Assembly (NCBI GenBank): GCA_045580305.1 | Contig: JAZNNQ010000001.1 | Coordinates: forward strand, 62,001 to 126,000 | Origin: RGIG7332 sp045580305 | GTDB taxonomy: Bacteria > Bacillota > Clostridia > Oscillospirales > JAAYXM01 | DNA: 64,000 nt | Reading direction: 5' to 3' | Shown here: piece by piece, positions 7,628 through 15,849 of the stretch | Numbering within the stretch: position 1 is the first letter of the stretch | Layout of the letters: each line of letters begins with the position of its first letter | Notes under the pieces: model-generated | Database searches by the model: none | What the model was told of the DNA's origin: nothing | What the model saw: only the letters and a program-made list of their open reading frames with translations | Program-made: the position numbers and the translations under genes

Positions 7628-8320
7628 TTAGTTAATAACACGGCGTGCGCCGATGTAATATGTTCCGTAATAGCCGGTGTTAATGGACGCGTACTTTACA
7701 TTCTGACCACGGTTGGGAGCATGGATCATCTGGCCGTTGCCAACATAAATACCAACATGAGTAGCAGCGCCGCTACCATAGCGGGAATCTCTAAAGAATA
7801 CCAGATCACCGGGGAGTAAGTTCGCTTTGGAAACCGAAACGCTAAACTGGCGAAGCTGAGCGGAAGGACCGCGTTCGATGCTGTAGCCGCAAATCTTGTA
7901 AACATACTGTGTAAGACCGGAACAGTCAAAACTGTAAGGCCCGTTGTATCCGGATCGATAGGGCTTGCCAAGCTGAGCAACAGCGGCATTGACGATGTTC
8001 TGTCTTTTCTGAGCCAGTACATCGCGGGTGTCACCGGAGCGGGAAGTAGTAGCGGCACCAAAGGTAAGGTATCTTGTGGCCACATAACCGGTCTTGCCGG
8101 AGTAGGTAACCTTGCACCAAGACTCACCGCGCTCAGCAACCGCAACGGTAGCATTGTTGGGAATAGTGAGTATAACAGATGAGCTTGTGGACATCGCACT
8201 ACGCATACGAAGACCGCCGTTAGCGGAAATGGTAGCACTTGTAGATGCGGATGCCGCGAATGCGAATAATGAAATTAATGCCAAAACAAATATCGCACGG
8301 GTTAAAACCTTGCGTATCAT
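7628..8320 (-). CDS. Secreted NlpC/P60 peptidoglycan hydrolase with SH3 domain
   Basis: A 230-aa exported cell-wall endopeptidase. Residues 1-25 are a signal peptide ending in the ASAS region. Residues about 28-85 form a bacterial SH3 domain (GGLRMRSAMSTSS, WCKVTYSGKTGYVATRYL) that should bind peptidoglycan. Residues about 105-230 are the NlpC/P60 catalytic domain: FDCSGLTQY supplies the nucleophilic cysteine, THVGIYVGNG the histidine and MIHAPN the third polar residue. Such enzymes cut the D-Glu to diamino-acid bond of stem peptides. ATG 8320 has GGAGG 8 nt upstream; an ORF start at 8347 would delay the signal peptide. It is downstream of a small unknown gene on the same strand. Confidence 0.93.
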   Translation of the reverse strand: MIRKVLTRAIFVLALISLFAFAASASTSATISANGGLRMRSAMSTSSSVILTIPNNATVAVAERGESWCKVTYSGKTGYVATRYLTFGAATTSRSGDTRDVLAQKRQNIVNAAVAQLGKPYRSGYNGPYSFDCSGLTQYVYKICGYSIERGPSAQLRQFSVSVSKANLLPGDLVFFRDSRYGSGAATHVGIYVGNGQMIHAPNRGQNVKYASINTGYYGTYYIGARRVIN

Positions 8321-8356
8321 TGGGAAAACCTCCAATATTTTTGGCAAAAACAGAAA

Positions 8357-8662
8357 CTACTTAGCGGAAAGTGCACGCTCAAGCCAGATGGCGCCAATAT
8401 CAAAAGCATCGTAAAGGCCGTTGGTTTCGGTCTTTTTAACAACGCGCTCCTTTGACTTAACTGCCGGGTCGGTTTGCTGAAGCTGAACCGAAATGCGGGT
8501 AGCAACCTCAAGGCTGTCCTTTTCTGTTTTTGTCTCAAGAATTTGAAGCATAATGATGAACTTATCAGCCATGCTTCCGTAGTAAATAATGTTGTCCTTA
8601 CGAGAAACAGGTCTTCCTTTATAGGAAAGGAGTTCATCTTTTTTCTTTTTTGCAGTAGCCAT
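8357..8662 (-). CDS. Conserved-looking small protein of unknown function
   Basis: A 101-aa soluble protein with a lysine-rich start (ATAKKKKDELL), a central YYGSMADKFIIMLQIL helix and a charged middle, ending in GAIWLERAL. No motif is recognised. Translation is supported by AGGAG upstream of the ATG, a sigma-A promoter further upstream and a gap of only 36 nt to the NlpC/P60 gene, so the two are probably co-transcribed. A cytoplasmic role is inferred from the absence of a signal peptide or membrane segment. Confidence 0.75.
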   Translation of the reverse strand: MATAKKKKDELLSYKGRPVSRKDNIIYYGSMADKFIIMLQILETKTEKDSLEVATRISVQLQQTDPAVKSKERVVKKTETNGLYDAFDIGAIWLERALSAK

Positions 8663-8716
8663 TTTAAACTCTCCTTTTCAAAGACTTGTTACAATTCGTA
8701 AACATCAACGATACAA

Positions 8717-8745
8717 ATTGTAACATATTGTAACTAATTTGTCAA
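8717..8745 (-). promoter_or_regulatory. Sigma-A promoter for the small protein and NlpC/P60 genes
   Basis: On the minus strand TTGACA (8745-8740), 17 bp, TACAAT (8722-8717). The gene start is 55 bp downstream. Confidence 0.82.
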
Positions 8746-8783
8746 CAGTGATTTGGGAAAATGTTTTTACAAAAAGACACAAA

Positions 8784-8814
8784 TTGCGCGGTATCTGCTC
8801 CGGATACCGCGCAA
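8784..8814 (-). terminator. Terminator downstream of ireB
   Basis: A 12-bp stem, TTGCGCGGTATC / GATACCGCGCAA. On the minus strand it is followed by a T-rich stretch ending in TTTTT, and it lies 9 bp past the ireB stop codon. Confidence 0.82.
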
Positions 8815-8822
8815 AATATGCT

Positions 8823-9086
8823 TTAATCTGACAGGTAATTTCGAACAAGCTCGTGTAAAAGCTCGTTACGGTCGATTTTTCGGATTAAGCTGCGAGCATT
8901 ATTGTGTGTGGTGATGTAGGTCGGATCTTCGGAAATGATGTATCCTACGATCTGACTTATCGGCTTATAGCCCTTAATTTTCAATGCATTATAAACCTCG
9001 GTCAAAATGCTCTTCATATCCGGATCCTTATCATCAAATAAAGAGAATTTCCTTGTAAGGTCACTCGGTTTAGTATTGTTAGACAT
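8823..9086 (-). CDS. ireB: IreB family regulatory phosphoprotein (UPF0297)
   Basis: An 87-aa protein with the family pattern TRKFSLFDDKD near the N-terminus, EVYNALKIKGYKPISQIVGYIISEDPTYIT in the middle and ARSLIRKIDRNELLHELVRNYL at the end. In Enterococcus faecalis IreB is phosphorylated by the PASTA kinase IreK and lowers cephalosporin resistance. A PASTA kinase (prkC) and its phosphatase are encoded in this window near 25-27 kb. ATG 9086 has AAGGAGG 9 nt upstream; a TTG two codons earlier is too close to it. Upstream of alaS on the same strand, as often seen in Firmicutes, but here other genes intervene. Confidence 0.93.
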   Translation of the reverse strand: MSNNTKPSDLTRKFSLFDDKDPDMKSILTEVYNALKIKGYKPISQIVGYIISEDPTYITTHNNARSLIRKIDRNELLHELVRNYLSD

Positions 9087-9125
9087 TTCCAAAAACCTCC
9101 TTGCTAAATGTATAACTTATACTAT

Positions 9126-9154
9126 ATAATATTACATTTTTTCATTTATGTAAA
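9126..9154 (-). promoter_or_regulatory. Sigma-A promoter for ireB
   Basis: On the minus strand TTTACA (9154-9149), 17 bp, TATTAT (9131-9126), 40 bp before the ATG. Confidence 0.65.
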
Positions 9155-9184
9155 GGGGTAAATTTAAGTTTTGCTGCTAATCCC

Positions 9185-9213
9185 TTGATTTTAAGGTAAA
9201 AAACGGCTATAAT
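9185..9213 (+). promoter_or_regulatory. Sigma-A promoter for ispD-ispF
   Basis: TTGATT, 17 bp, then a consensus TATAAT, 22 bp before the proposed start. It is divergent from the ireB promoter. Confidence 0.82.
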
Positions 9214-9235
9214 TTATAAAAAGGATGTGTTTTCA

Positions 9236-9955
9236 GTGCTTAAGTGTTTATTTAAAGATAAAAAACACCTTGTATCTGCGGTTATTCCGGCAGCGGGCAG
9301 TGCCAGCAGAATGAAGGGTAAGGATAAGATTTTTTGGGAGCTTGAAGGCGTACCGGTAATCATTCGTACCCTTAAGATTTTTCAGCAGCATCCGGAAATT
9401 TGCGAGATAGTAATTCCCACCCGCGCAGATGCGATAGACACATTGAAGGCTTTGTGTGAAAAATACGGAATAACAAAGGCGACAAAGATAATTTGCGGTG
9501 GTGAAACCCGCGCACATTCGGTGCTTTTCGGTCTGCGCGCGGTTGACAAAAAGTGTAAATATGTCGCAATTCACGACGGTGCCCGCCCTTTTGTAAGCGA
9601 GCGTATAATTACGGAAACCATTGCAGCGGCACGGAAATTCAGCGCGGCGGCACCGATGGTGCCAATCGTTGATACGGTCAAGGTGCGGGAGGAAGGCTTT
9701 ACCTCCAAAACCGTTGACCGTGACAGCCTCTGTGCTATCCAGACTCCGCAGATTTTTGATAAAGACCTCATTTTAGGCGCGGTTTCCCACGCGGTCGAAA
9801 AGGCACTACCAATAACAGACGATTGCTCTGCGGTTGAGCTTATAGGTGGGAAAATTGCACTTACCGACGGCGATGTGTTAAATAAAAAAATTACAACGCC
9901 CGAAGATTTGATTTTTGCCCGCGCAATTCTTGAAAGTAAAGGTGATACAATATGA
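9236..9955 (+). CDS. ispD: 2-C-methyl-D-erythritol 4-phosphate cytidylyltransferase
   Basis: Third step of the MEP isoprenoid pathway: couples CTP to methylerythritol phosphate. The 239-aa product has the nucleotidyltransferase opening AVIPAAGSASRMKG near residue 16, then IHDGARPFV, PIVDTVK, the ATPQ-like TPQIF motif, ITDD and the C-terminal KITTPEDLIFA, all in family order. A GTG at 9236 is chosen: AAGGA at 9221-9225 lies 10 nt upstream, whereas the in-frame GTG at 9227 nearly touches it. The stop overlaps the ispF start by 4 nt, implying translational coupling. Confidence 0.96.
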   Translation: MLKCLFKDKKHLVSAVIPAAGSASRMKGKDKIFWELEGVPVIIRTLKIFQQHPEICEIVIPTRADAIDTLKALCEKYGITKATKIICGGETRAHSVLFGLRAVDKKCKYVAIHDGARPFVSERIITETIAAARKFSAAAPMVPIVDTVKVREEGFTSKTVDRDSLCAIQTPQIFDKDLILGAVSHAVEKALPITDDCSAVELIGGKIALTDGDVLNKKITTPEDLIFARAILESKGDTI

Positions 9956-10419
9956 GAATAGGGCACGGATATGATGTTCATAAACTGGTTGAGGGACGCG
10001 ACCTTATATTGGGTGGTGTTAAAATTCCATACGAAAAAGGTCTCTTGGGCCACAGCGACGCGGATGTACTGCTTCACGCGATTTCCGACTCACTTTTAGG
10101 TGCGGCGGCTCTTGGAGATATAGGTAAGCATTTTCCTGATACCGATGAAAAATATAAGGGTGCGGACAGCCTGAAACTTTTATGCCGCGTGCGCGAAATT
10201 ATCGAGGTCGAGGGCTACACCGTGGGCAATGTCGATGCAACGATAATTGCCCAAAAACCAAAACTTGCGCCATATATCGAGGAAATGCGGGGGAATATAG
10301 CGCGGGCATTGGGTGTTGAGATCGGCTGTATCAGCGTTAAAGCCACCACCGAGGAAAAACTTGGATTTACCGGCGAAGGTCTTGGAATTTCGGCCCATGC
10401 GGTTTGCATAATTAAATAG
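9952..10419 (+). CDS. ispF: 2-C-methyl-D-erythritol 2,4-cyclodiphosphate synthase
   Basis: Fifth step of the MEP pathway, forming the cyclic diphosphate with release of CMP. At 155 aa it has standard length. RIGHGYDVHKL holds the metal-binding Asp-x-His at residues 8-10, LGHSDADVLLHAI the second metal ligand and DIGKHFPDTD the active-site loop; KATTEEKLGFTG is the C-terminal signature. ATG overlaps the TGA of ispD (ATGA). IspDF adjacency is common in bacteria and often gives fused enzymes. Confidence 0.97.
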   Translation: MRIGHGYDVHKLVEGRDLILGGVKIPYEKGLLGHSDADVLLHAISDSLLGAAALGDIGKHFPDTDEKYKGADSLKLLCRVREIIEVEGYTVGNVDATIIAQKPKLAPYIEEMRGNIARALGVEIGCISVKATTEEKLGFTGEGLGISAHAVCIIK

Positions 10420-10421
10420 TC

Positions 10422-10465
10422 AAAGGGTGCTCGGCGGACACGATTTCGTCAGGCACCCTTTTTGT
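10422..10465 (+). terminator. Terminator after ispF
   Basis: AAAGGGTGC (10422-10430) pairs with GCACCCTTT (10453-10461), followed by TTT. The 22-nt loop contains a smaller CGATTTCG hairpin. Confidence 0.78.
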
Positions 10466-10505
10466 GTCTCTCGGCATAGAATGATGGTAAAGGAGATGAA
10501 ATACA

Positions 10506-10757
10506 ATGAACGGTTGCATTATAATTTTGCGCTCTGTAACCTATGCGCAACGCGCCAAACGCGCCCTTGAAAAGGCAGGTGTGAGCGCGTATGTAATTAA
10601 ACCCGATGCAAGTCTTGTGGGAAATGGCTGTGGCTTTGCGGTAAAAGTATCGGAGGGGTATCTGGCAGAGGCAATTGATATATTAAAAAAGCAAAACTAC
10701 GAGGTGGGTAAGATATATATTGCTACAGGTGACGGATATCGGGAGTTGAGGTCGTGA
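10506..10757 (+). CDS. DUF3343 protein, putative Se/S carrier-like
   Basis: An 83-aa protein of the DUF3343 family: a short beta-alpha-beta unit (CIIILRSVTYAQRAKRALEKAGV), then VGNGCGFAVKV with a conserved-looking Cys near residue 42, then AIDILKKQNYEVGKIY. Relatives are described as putative selenium or sulfur carriers and occur beside selenium-dependent enzyme maturation genes. Its stop codon overlaps the GTG start of the cysteine-desulfurase-like gene (GTGA), so the two products probably act together. AAGGAG precedes the ATG. The carrier role is inferred from family and context. Confidence 0.85.
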   Translation: MNGCIIILRSVTYAQRAKRALEKAGVSAYVIKPDASLVGNGCGFAVKVSEGYLAEAIDILKKQNYEVGKIYIATGDGYRELRS

Positions 10758-11881
10758 TTTATTTAGATAACGCGGCGACGACACTGATCAAACCTCAATC
10801 GGTGTATGATGCGGTAAATCGCGCACTTAAAAGTGCCGCAAATGCAGGGCGTGGCGGCCACAATGCATCTATGTGTGCGGCGGATATACTGTTCGAATGC
10901 AGGGAAGTGGCGGCAGAGCTTTTTGGTGCACCTGGAGCTGAAAATGTTATATTCACACTGAATGCCACACATGCCTTGAATATTGCGATCCAAGGTGTTA
11001 TGGGCAAAGGCGGACATTGTGTTATTTCAGGGTACGAACACAACTCGGTTGTGCGACCGCTTACAGCTTTGGCGGAGCGCGGTGTCACATATTCCGTAGC
11101 TTGGGCACCGCTGTTTGAACAGGAACTTATGGTGGATGCAATAAGCAAGGAAATAAAGAAAAACACCAAAGCGGTCATCGTCACCCATGTGTCAAATGTT
11201 TTTGGATATGTGCTGCCTATAGCCGAGATAGATGCTCTTTGTGCTAAAAAGGGGATAGTCCTAATCATAGACGCGTCACAGTCTGCGGGAAGTTTACCTG
11301 TAAAGTTGAAAAACTTGACAGCCACTCGTTTTATATGCGCTCCCGGCCACAAGGGCTTATATGGGCCGCAGGGTACGGGTTTGCTCATATGCAGGGACGG
11401 ACGAGAGATACCTCCGCTTATGCAGGGCGGTACGGGAAGCCAGTCGCAAGAAGCATTGTCGCCGGATTTTCTTCCGGACAGACACGAAGCGGGAACTCAA
11501 AATACTCACGGTATTGCCGGTCTGCTCGAGGGAGTGAAATTTGTCTGTAAAGAAGAAAACCTTTACAATCACGAACGGGCACTAATCGATTTTACCGCTG
11601 AGGAAATCGCCAAAATTCCGGGTGCGATTTTATACTATGACGGAGGAAAAGGTGTGCAAAGTGGTGCTGTTTCGTTTAATCTTGCGGGAATAAGCTCGGA
11701 TGAGGTTTCCTATCAGTTGTCCCTTCTGGATATTGCGGTACGGGCGGGCTTTCACTGTGCGCCGCTTGCTCACGAAAGTGTGGGCGACAGAGTGGGAACC
11801 GTGCGGGCAAGTTTTTCTGTTTTCAATACCGAAAAGGATGTGGAGGCGCTTATTACAGCGCTTAAAAAAATAAAAAAATGA
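10754..11881 (+). CDS. Cysteine desulfurase-like class V aminotransferase
   Basis: A 375-aa PLP enzyme of the SufS/Csd/NifS fold that would take sulfur or selenium from cysteine or selenocysteine. It opens YLDNAATTLIKP. The strand IIDASQSAG holds the cofactor Asp, APGHKGLYGPQGTG contains the PLP lysine, and RAGFHCAPLAH holds the catalytic cysteine near residue 338. RASFSVFNT near the C-terminus is typical of this subgroup, which is annotated as 'cysteine desulfurase family protein' beside DUF3343. The start is GTG, overlapping the DUF3343 stop by 4 nt. No iscU or suf genes are nearby, so general Fe-S assembly is less likely than a dedicated S/Se transfer role. Confidence 0.88.
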   Translation: MIYLDNAATTLIKPQSVYDAVNRALKSAANAGRGGHNASMCAADILFECREVAAELFGAPGAENVIFTLNATHALNIAIQGVMGKGGHCVISGYEHNSVVRPLTALAERGVTYSVAWAPLFEQELMVDAISKEIKKNTKAVIVTHVSNVFGYVLPIAEIDALCAKKGIVLIIDASQSAGSLPVKLKNLTATRFICAPGHKGLYGPQGTGLLICRDGREIPPLMQGGTGSQSQEALSPDFLPDRHEAGTQNTHGIAGLLEGVKFVCKEENLYNHERALIDFTAEEIAKIPGAILYYDGGKGVQSGAVSFNLAGISSDEVSYQLSLLDIAVRAGFHCAPLAHESVGDRVGTVRASFSVFNTEKDVEALITALKKIKK

Positions 11882-11907
11882 ATTCTTTGTAAATAATTAA
11901 AAAACAC

Positions 11908-11936
11908 TTCACACGGCGCGGAAAGTGTGTTAAAAT
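11908..11936 (+). promoter_or_regulatory. Sigma-A promoter for cdaA-cdaR and following genes
   Basis: TTCACA, 17 bp, TAAAAT, 44 bp before the cdaA ATG. Confidence 0.65.
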
Positions 11937-11980
11937 ATATGAAGACAATTTTATGCGGAAAAAGTAAAGGACGAAGGCAT

Positions 11981-12814
11981 ATGAATATATTTGACTCGAT
12001 CGTAAATTTTATATCCTTGTTTACCCTGCGGGATGCTATTGATATAGCTATCATAGCGTTCCTCATTTATAAGCTGATCAAGCTTATCAGCGGTTCAAAT
12101 GCGGGCAAGGTTGTTAAAGGAATAATCTTCCTTATCCTTGCAATGCAGGTGGCACAGCTGTTTGGCCTTAAGGTGGTAAACTATATTCTCGCAAATACCA
12201 TGCAAGTTGGCCTTATTGCCCTTGTAATCGTTTTCCAGCCCGAGCTTAGAAAAGCACTTGAAAAGGTGGGCAGAAGCACATTCCCGCAGCTTGTGGGTCG
12301 CGCAAATGTTGACGATATGGATCGCATTATCCGCGAAACCGTTGAAGCTGCATCTGCTATGTCTTGGGCGAGAGATGGTGCGCTTATCGTTTTCGAGCGC
12401 GGCATAAAGCTTAATGATGCTGTCAAAACCGGCACGGTAATTGACGCGAAGGTCACCGGTGAGCTTGTGAAAAACATTTTTTACCCCAAGGCTCCGCTTC
12501 ACGACGGTGCGGTTATCGTTCAGGATGGTCGCATTTCCGCCGCCGGTTGTATGCTTCCGCTTACCGAAAATACTAACCTCAGTAAAGAACTCGGTATGCG
12601 CCATCGCGCGGGCATCGGTATGAGTGAGAACTCCGACGCGGTAGTTGTCATCGTGTCCGAGGAAAGTGGCTCCATTTCCGTTGCAATCGATGGTATGATT
12701 AAGCGACACCTTTCGCCGGAAACCCTAGAAAAACTGCTTAGAAACGAGCTTATGACCAGTGTTGAGGAAAATAAGAAGACCGGAATTTTTGGATTTTTAA
12801 GGGTGAAGAAATAG
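11981..12814 (+). CDS. cdaA: Diadenylate cyclase CdaA
   Basis: Membrane-bound synthase that joins two ATP into c-di-AMP, the messenger controlling potassium and osmolyte balance and wall homeostasis in Gram-positives. The 277-aa product has three N-terminal membrane helices (about residues 18-36, 45-62 and 68-85) and a DAC domain with ARDGALIVFERG, the LHDGAVIV motif and RHRAGIGMSE, the catalytic and nucleotide-binding loops. ATG 11981 (MNIFDSIVNF) is chosen; the frame stays open to 11927 but the extra residues do not fit the family. The stop codon shares one base with the GTG of cdaR, the conserved partner. Confidence 0.96.
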   Translation: MNIFDSIVNFISLFTLRDAIDIAIIAFLIYKLIKLISGSNAGKVVKGIIFLILAMQVAQLFGLKVVNYILANTMQVGLIALVIVFQPELRKALEKVGRSTFPQLVGRANVDDMDRIIRETVEAASAMSWARDGALIVFERGIKLNDAVKTGTVIDAKVTGELVKNIFYPKAPLHDGAVIVQDGRISAAGCMLPLTENTNLSKELGMRHRAGIGMSENSDAVVVIVSEESGSISVAIDGMIKRHLSPETLEKLLRNELMTSVEENKKTGIFGFLRVKK

Positions 12815-14037
12815 TGAAAAAGTGGTTAGAAAAATATGATATCATCACCAAGGCGCTGGCTATACTTATTGCAGTGGTGCTTTGGATATATGTCGTTTCG
12901 GTGGTTGACCCGGTTAGCGAGCGCACCATATCCGACATAATGCCTACCTATGTGGGAAGTGAGGAACTTCTTAATACCGCCAACCTCATCGTGGGCAACA
13001 AGGCGGATAATCTGGTGGATGTACGCATCAAGGGCACTCGCCAGGCACTTGCCGCGGTTGATGAGGCGAATGTCAAGGTTGAGGTGGATATTTCCAAGAC
13101 CCGTGAGGCGGGCACCTATGAGCTTGCCTATAAGGTAATCCTGCCGTCGGGCGATGTATCTGTGGTAAATCGCGATCCGGACAGATTAACCGTAAAGATG
13201 GATAAAATCGTTACCGCCACCGTGCCCATTCGCGTGGCATTTGAGGGTAATGTTGCTGACGGCTATATGGCTGGCGAGAGCACTACCGTTCCCGGCAGTT
13301 TATCTGTACTTGGTCTTGCTGAGGAGATCAACAGTATCTCCTATGCCCAGGTCAAAATCGGCAAGAAGGATTTGAACACCTCAATTCACGAGCAGATGGA
13401 ATATGCCTTCTACGATGCGAATAATAAAGTGCTTGAGCTTACATCAATTCAGACCGAGAGCGAAACCGTTGAGGTATCACTTCCGGTTTACAAAACGAAA
13501 ACCGTGCCTCTTACCGTCGAGCTTGTTGAGGGTGGCGGCGCTAAAGAAAAGAATGTAACCTACGAAATTTCACCTGCAGAGATCACTATTGCAGGCGATG
13601 AAAAGACCATAGACGCCATGCAGTCACTTACCATCGGCGTGGTTGATCTGGCGAAGTATTCAAGTGATACAAAAATTCCCCTTAAGCTTACGATGCCGGA
13701 GGGCATACAGAATATCAGCGGCGAAAGCGGTGCTGAGGTGAGCGTTAAGTTTAACGGCCTTTATTTAAAGAGCATAGAAACAAGCGCGATCGAGATTATC
13801 AACATCCCCAGTGGCTATAATATAGAGCCGCTTACAAACAGCCTCGCGGTGCTTATCCGAGGAAGTGATGAGGATATAAAAAGGGTCCTTGCCAAGAATG
13901 TTCGCGTAGTGGTTGATCTGTCCGGTACAGCGCTCAGCTCCGGCCAGCATACACTTACCGGTTCAGCCGCGGTTGACGGCATTGAAAGCGTAGGCGCTGT
14001 TGGCGAGTACAGAGTGCTTGTGAAGGTTTCAAAATAA
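12814..14037 (+). CDS. cdaR: CdaA regulatory protein, YbbR-like
   Basis: A 407-aa protein with one N-terminal membrane helix (ALAILIAVVLWIYVVSVVDP, residues about 14-33) and an extracytoplasmic part made of several YbbR-like beta-rich repeats; recurring stretches such as VDISKTREAGTYELAYKVILP and VVDLAKYSSDTKIPLKLTMP mark repeat ends. In Bacillus and Listeria CdaR binds CdaA through the membrane helix and modulates cyclase activity. The start is GTG, overlapping the cdaA stop by 1 nt. The usual third partner glmM is not adjacent; an RseC-like gene follows instead. Confidence 0.93.
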   Translation: MKKWLEKYDIITKALAILIAVVLWIYVVSVVDPVSERTISDIMPTYVGSEELLNTANLIVGNKADNLVDVRIKGTRQALAAVDEANVKVEVDISKTREAGTYELAYKVILPSGDVSVVNRDPDRLTVKMDKIVTATVPIRVAFEGNVADGYMAGESTTVPGSLSVLGLAEEINSISYAQVKIGKKDLNTSIHEQMEYAFYDANNKVLELTSIQTESETVEVSLPVYKTKTVPLTVELVEGGGAKEKNVTYEISPAEITIAGDEKTIDAMQSLTIGVVDLAKYSSDTKIPLKLTMPEGIQNISGESGAEVSVKFNGLYLKSIETSAIEIINIPSGYNIEPLTNSLAVLIRGSDEDIKRVLAKNVRVVVDLSGTALSSGQHTLTGSAAVDGIESVGAVGEYRVLVKVSK

Positions 14038-14048
14038 GAGGTGTAACA

Positions 14049-14459
14049 ATGCTTCAAACAGCAAGGGTAATCGCTTTGCACCAGAATGGCGAGGCGGAGG
14101 TATCCATAAAAAGAGAGACCGCCTGCGGTCATGACTGCACCTCCTGCGGTGCCTGCGGCGCACAAGCACGCCCGATTGTAGCAACAGCAAAAAATTCGAT
14201 CGGTGCTAAGGTGGGGGACAATGTTACGATTGAAACCAAAACATCCCGCGTGCTGGGTATCGCTGTGGTGGTATATGTGGTGCCGCTCGTTTTATTTTTC
14301 TTGTTTTACGGACTTTGTATGCACCTTTGGAATAGTGAGAATATAGCGATTGCAGGGGCGCTGGTCGGCCTTGTATGCGGACTGGCGGCAGCATTTATTT
14401 TAAACCGCTATGAGGCTAAACGAAGAACAAACTGCACAATCGTAAAGGTGATCGACTGA
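14049..14459 (+). CDS. RseC/MucC-like membrane protein (SoxR-reducing complex type)
   Basis: A 136-aa protein with the RseC pattern: an N-terminal cysteine cluster at residues 26, 30, 33 and 36 (CGHDCTSCGAC), a small beta domain (VGDNVTIETKT), and two adjoining membrane helices (about residues 74-95 and 99-117). RseC is linked to the Rnf-type complex that reduces SoxR; in Clostridia such genes also occur alone. The cysteines could bind a metal or Fe-S cluster. SD GAGG lies 7 nt upstream of the ATG. Its stop shares one base with the next ATG. Confidence 0.85.
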   Translation: MLQTARVIALHQNGEAEVSIKRETACGHDCTSCGACGAQARPIVATAKNSIGAKVGDNVTIETKTSRVLGIAVVVYVVPLVLFFLFYGLCMHLWNSENIAIAGALVGLVCGLAAAFILNRYEAKRRTNCTIVKVID

Positions 14460-15286
14460 TGTACGGATATATTAAGCCACTTAAAGGCGAGCTTAAAGTG
14501 CGGGAATATGAGCACTACAAGGCGACCTATTGCGGCTTGTGCAATGCACTTAAGCGCAAATACGGTCTTTTGTCGCGTTTTCTTGTAAATTATGATTTCT
14601 CATTTCTTGCAATTGTGCTTGAGGCTATGGCACCTGAGGGTTGCATATATGACCGTAAGCGTTGTATCGCAAGTCCATTTAAGAAAAAATGTGCCTGCGC
14701 AAAAAGCCGCGCTATTGATTTTACTGCGGCAGCAACCGTTGTTTTGGCACATTGGAAAATGCGGGATAATATTGCGGACAAGTCTTTTATAAAGGGACTG
14801 CCGTACCGCTTTTTAAAATTTATATACAACCGTCCGTACAAAAAAGCAAAAAAAGAGCTTTTATGGTTCGACGGTGCGGTTGAAAAGTCAATTACAAAGC
14901 TCAATGTATTTGAAAAAAAGAACGAAAAAAGCATAGATGCCGTGGCTGACACCTTTGCTGAGCTTTTGGCATCAATGGCTGATTACTTTGATGATATGGT
15001 GCTTAAAAGAATCGCCAAAGAGCTTTTCTACCATGCCGGCCGCATTATCTATATAATCGACGCCCTTTTTGATGTAGAAGAGGATTTAAAAAACAACAAT
15101 TACAACCCGATAATCGCAAGCAGAATAGCAAAGGAACAGGTTGTGGCTACTATAAACTGTAGCCTTAATACCGCGGTAAATACTTGGGCGCTGATAAGCG
15201 AAAATCCGCTTACAGATATTGTTTTGAATGTACTGACGATGGGAATACCCTCCGTCATTGAAGGAAAAGGAGAACAGAGTAAATGA
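14459..15286 (+). CDS. DUF5685 family protein
   Basis: A 275-aa protein of the DUF5685 family, recognised from the opening MYGYIKPLKGELKVREYE and YCGLCNALKRKYG with Cys25 and Cys28. Further cysteines in RKRCIASPFKKKCACAKS may complete a metal site. The rest is helical and lysine-rich, with a C-terminal GRIIYIIDALFDVEEDL segment. Function is unknown. It starts on the last base of the RseC-like stop and overlaps the following dnaJ-like gene by 4 nt (ATGA), so the three are translationally coupled. Pairing with a J-domain protein suggests a chaperone-linked role, which is an inference. Confidence 0.85.
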   Translation: MYGYIKPLKGELKVREYEHYKATYCGLCNALKRKYGLLSRFLVNYDFSFLAIVLEAMAPEGCIYDRKRCIASPFKKKCACAKSRAIDFTAAATVVLAHWKMRDNIADKSFIKGLPYRFLKFIYNRPYKKAKKELLWFDGAVEKSITKLNVFEKKNEKSIDAVADTFAELLASMADYFDDMVLKRIAKELFYHAGRIIYIIDALFDVEEDLKNNNYNPIIASRIAKEQVVATINCSLNTAVNTWALISENPLTDIVLNVLTMGIPSVIEGKGEQSK

Positions 15287-15849
15287 ACGACCCCTATAGC
15301 GTACTTGGCGTGTCCAAGACAGCAAGTGACGATGAAATAAAAAATGCATACCGTGCACTTGCGAAAAAATACCATCCCGATAACTATGTAAATAACCCGC
15401 TTGCGGACTTGGCGCAAGAGAAGATGAAGGAAATAAACGAGGCCTATGACACAATCGTTAAGATGCGCGCAGGCGGCGGAAACACAACCGGCGGAACATA
15501 TTCCGGCACCGGTAGCAGCACTAATCCTACCTACCAGCAGATTAGAAATGCAATAGCAAGCAACAATCTTGCCTTAGCTGAGCAGTTGCTCAGGTCTTGC
15601 ACTACTCACGATGCGGAATGGAACTTCCTTACCGGTAGTCTTTATATCCGCCGCGGCTGGTTCAACGAGGCGCAGAGGTACATCGTTACCGCTTGCAATA
15701 TGGACCCCACAAATGCGGAATATCGTGCCGCATATCAGCAGCTTATGCAGATGGGCAGCAGCCCGTATCAGCGAAATGGTGGGGGACTCAGCGCGTGTGA
15801 CTGTTGTACTATGTATATGTGCGCCGATTGTCTGTGTGATTGCATATGA
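15283..15849 (+). CDS. J-domain protein with TPR-like region and cysteine-rich tail
   Basis: A 188-aa protein. Residues 1-65 are a J-domain (DPYSVLGVSKTASDDEIKNAY) with the HPD motif at 31-33 that stimulates DnaK ATPase. A glycine/threonine/serine linker follows (about 66-85). Residues about 90-165 form helices resembling a TPR pair (IASNNLALAEQLLRSC, FNEAQRYIVTACNMDP). The last 17 residues contain seven cysteines (CDCC..C..C.C.C), a likely metal-binding or membrane-associating tail. It lacks the zinc and client domains of DnaJ itself, so it is a specialised co-chaperone. It overlaps DUF5685 upstream and a membrane protein downstream by 4 nt each. Confidence 0.88.
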   Translation: MNDPYSVLGVSKTASDDEIKNAYRALAKKYHPDNYVNNPLADLAQEKMKEINEAYDTIVKMRAGGGNTTGGTYSGTGSSTNPTYQQIRNAIASNNLALAEQLLRSCTTHDAEWNFLTGSLYIRRGWFNEAQRYIVTACNMDPTNAEYRAAYQQLMQMGSSPYQRNGGGLSACDCCTMYMCADCLCDCI

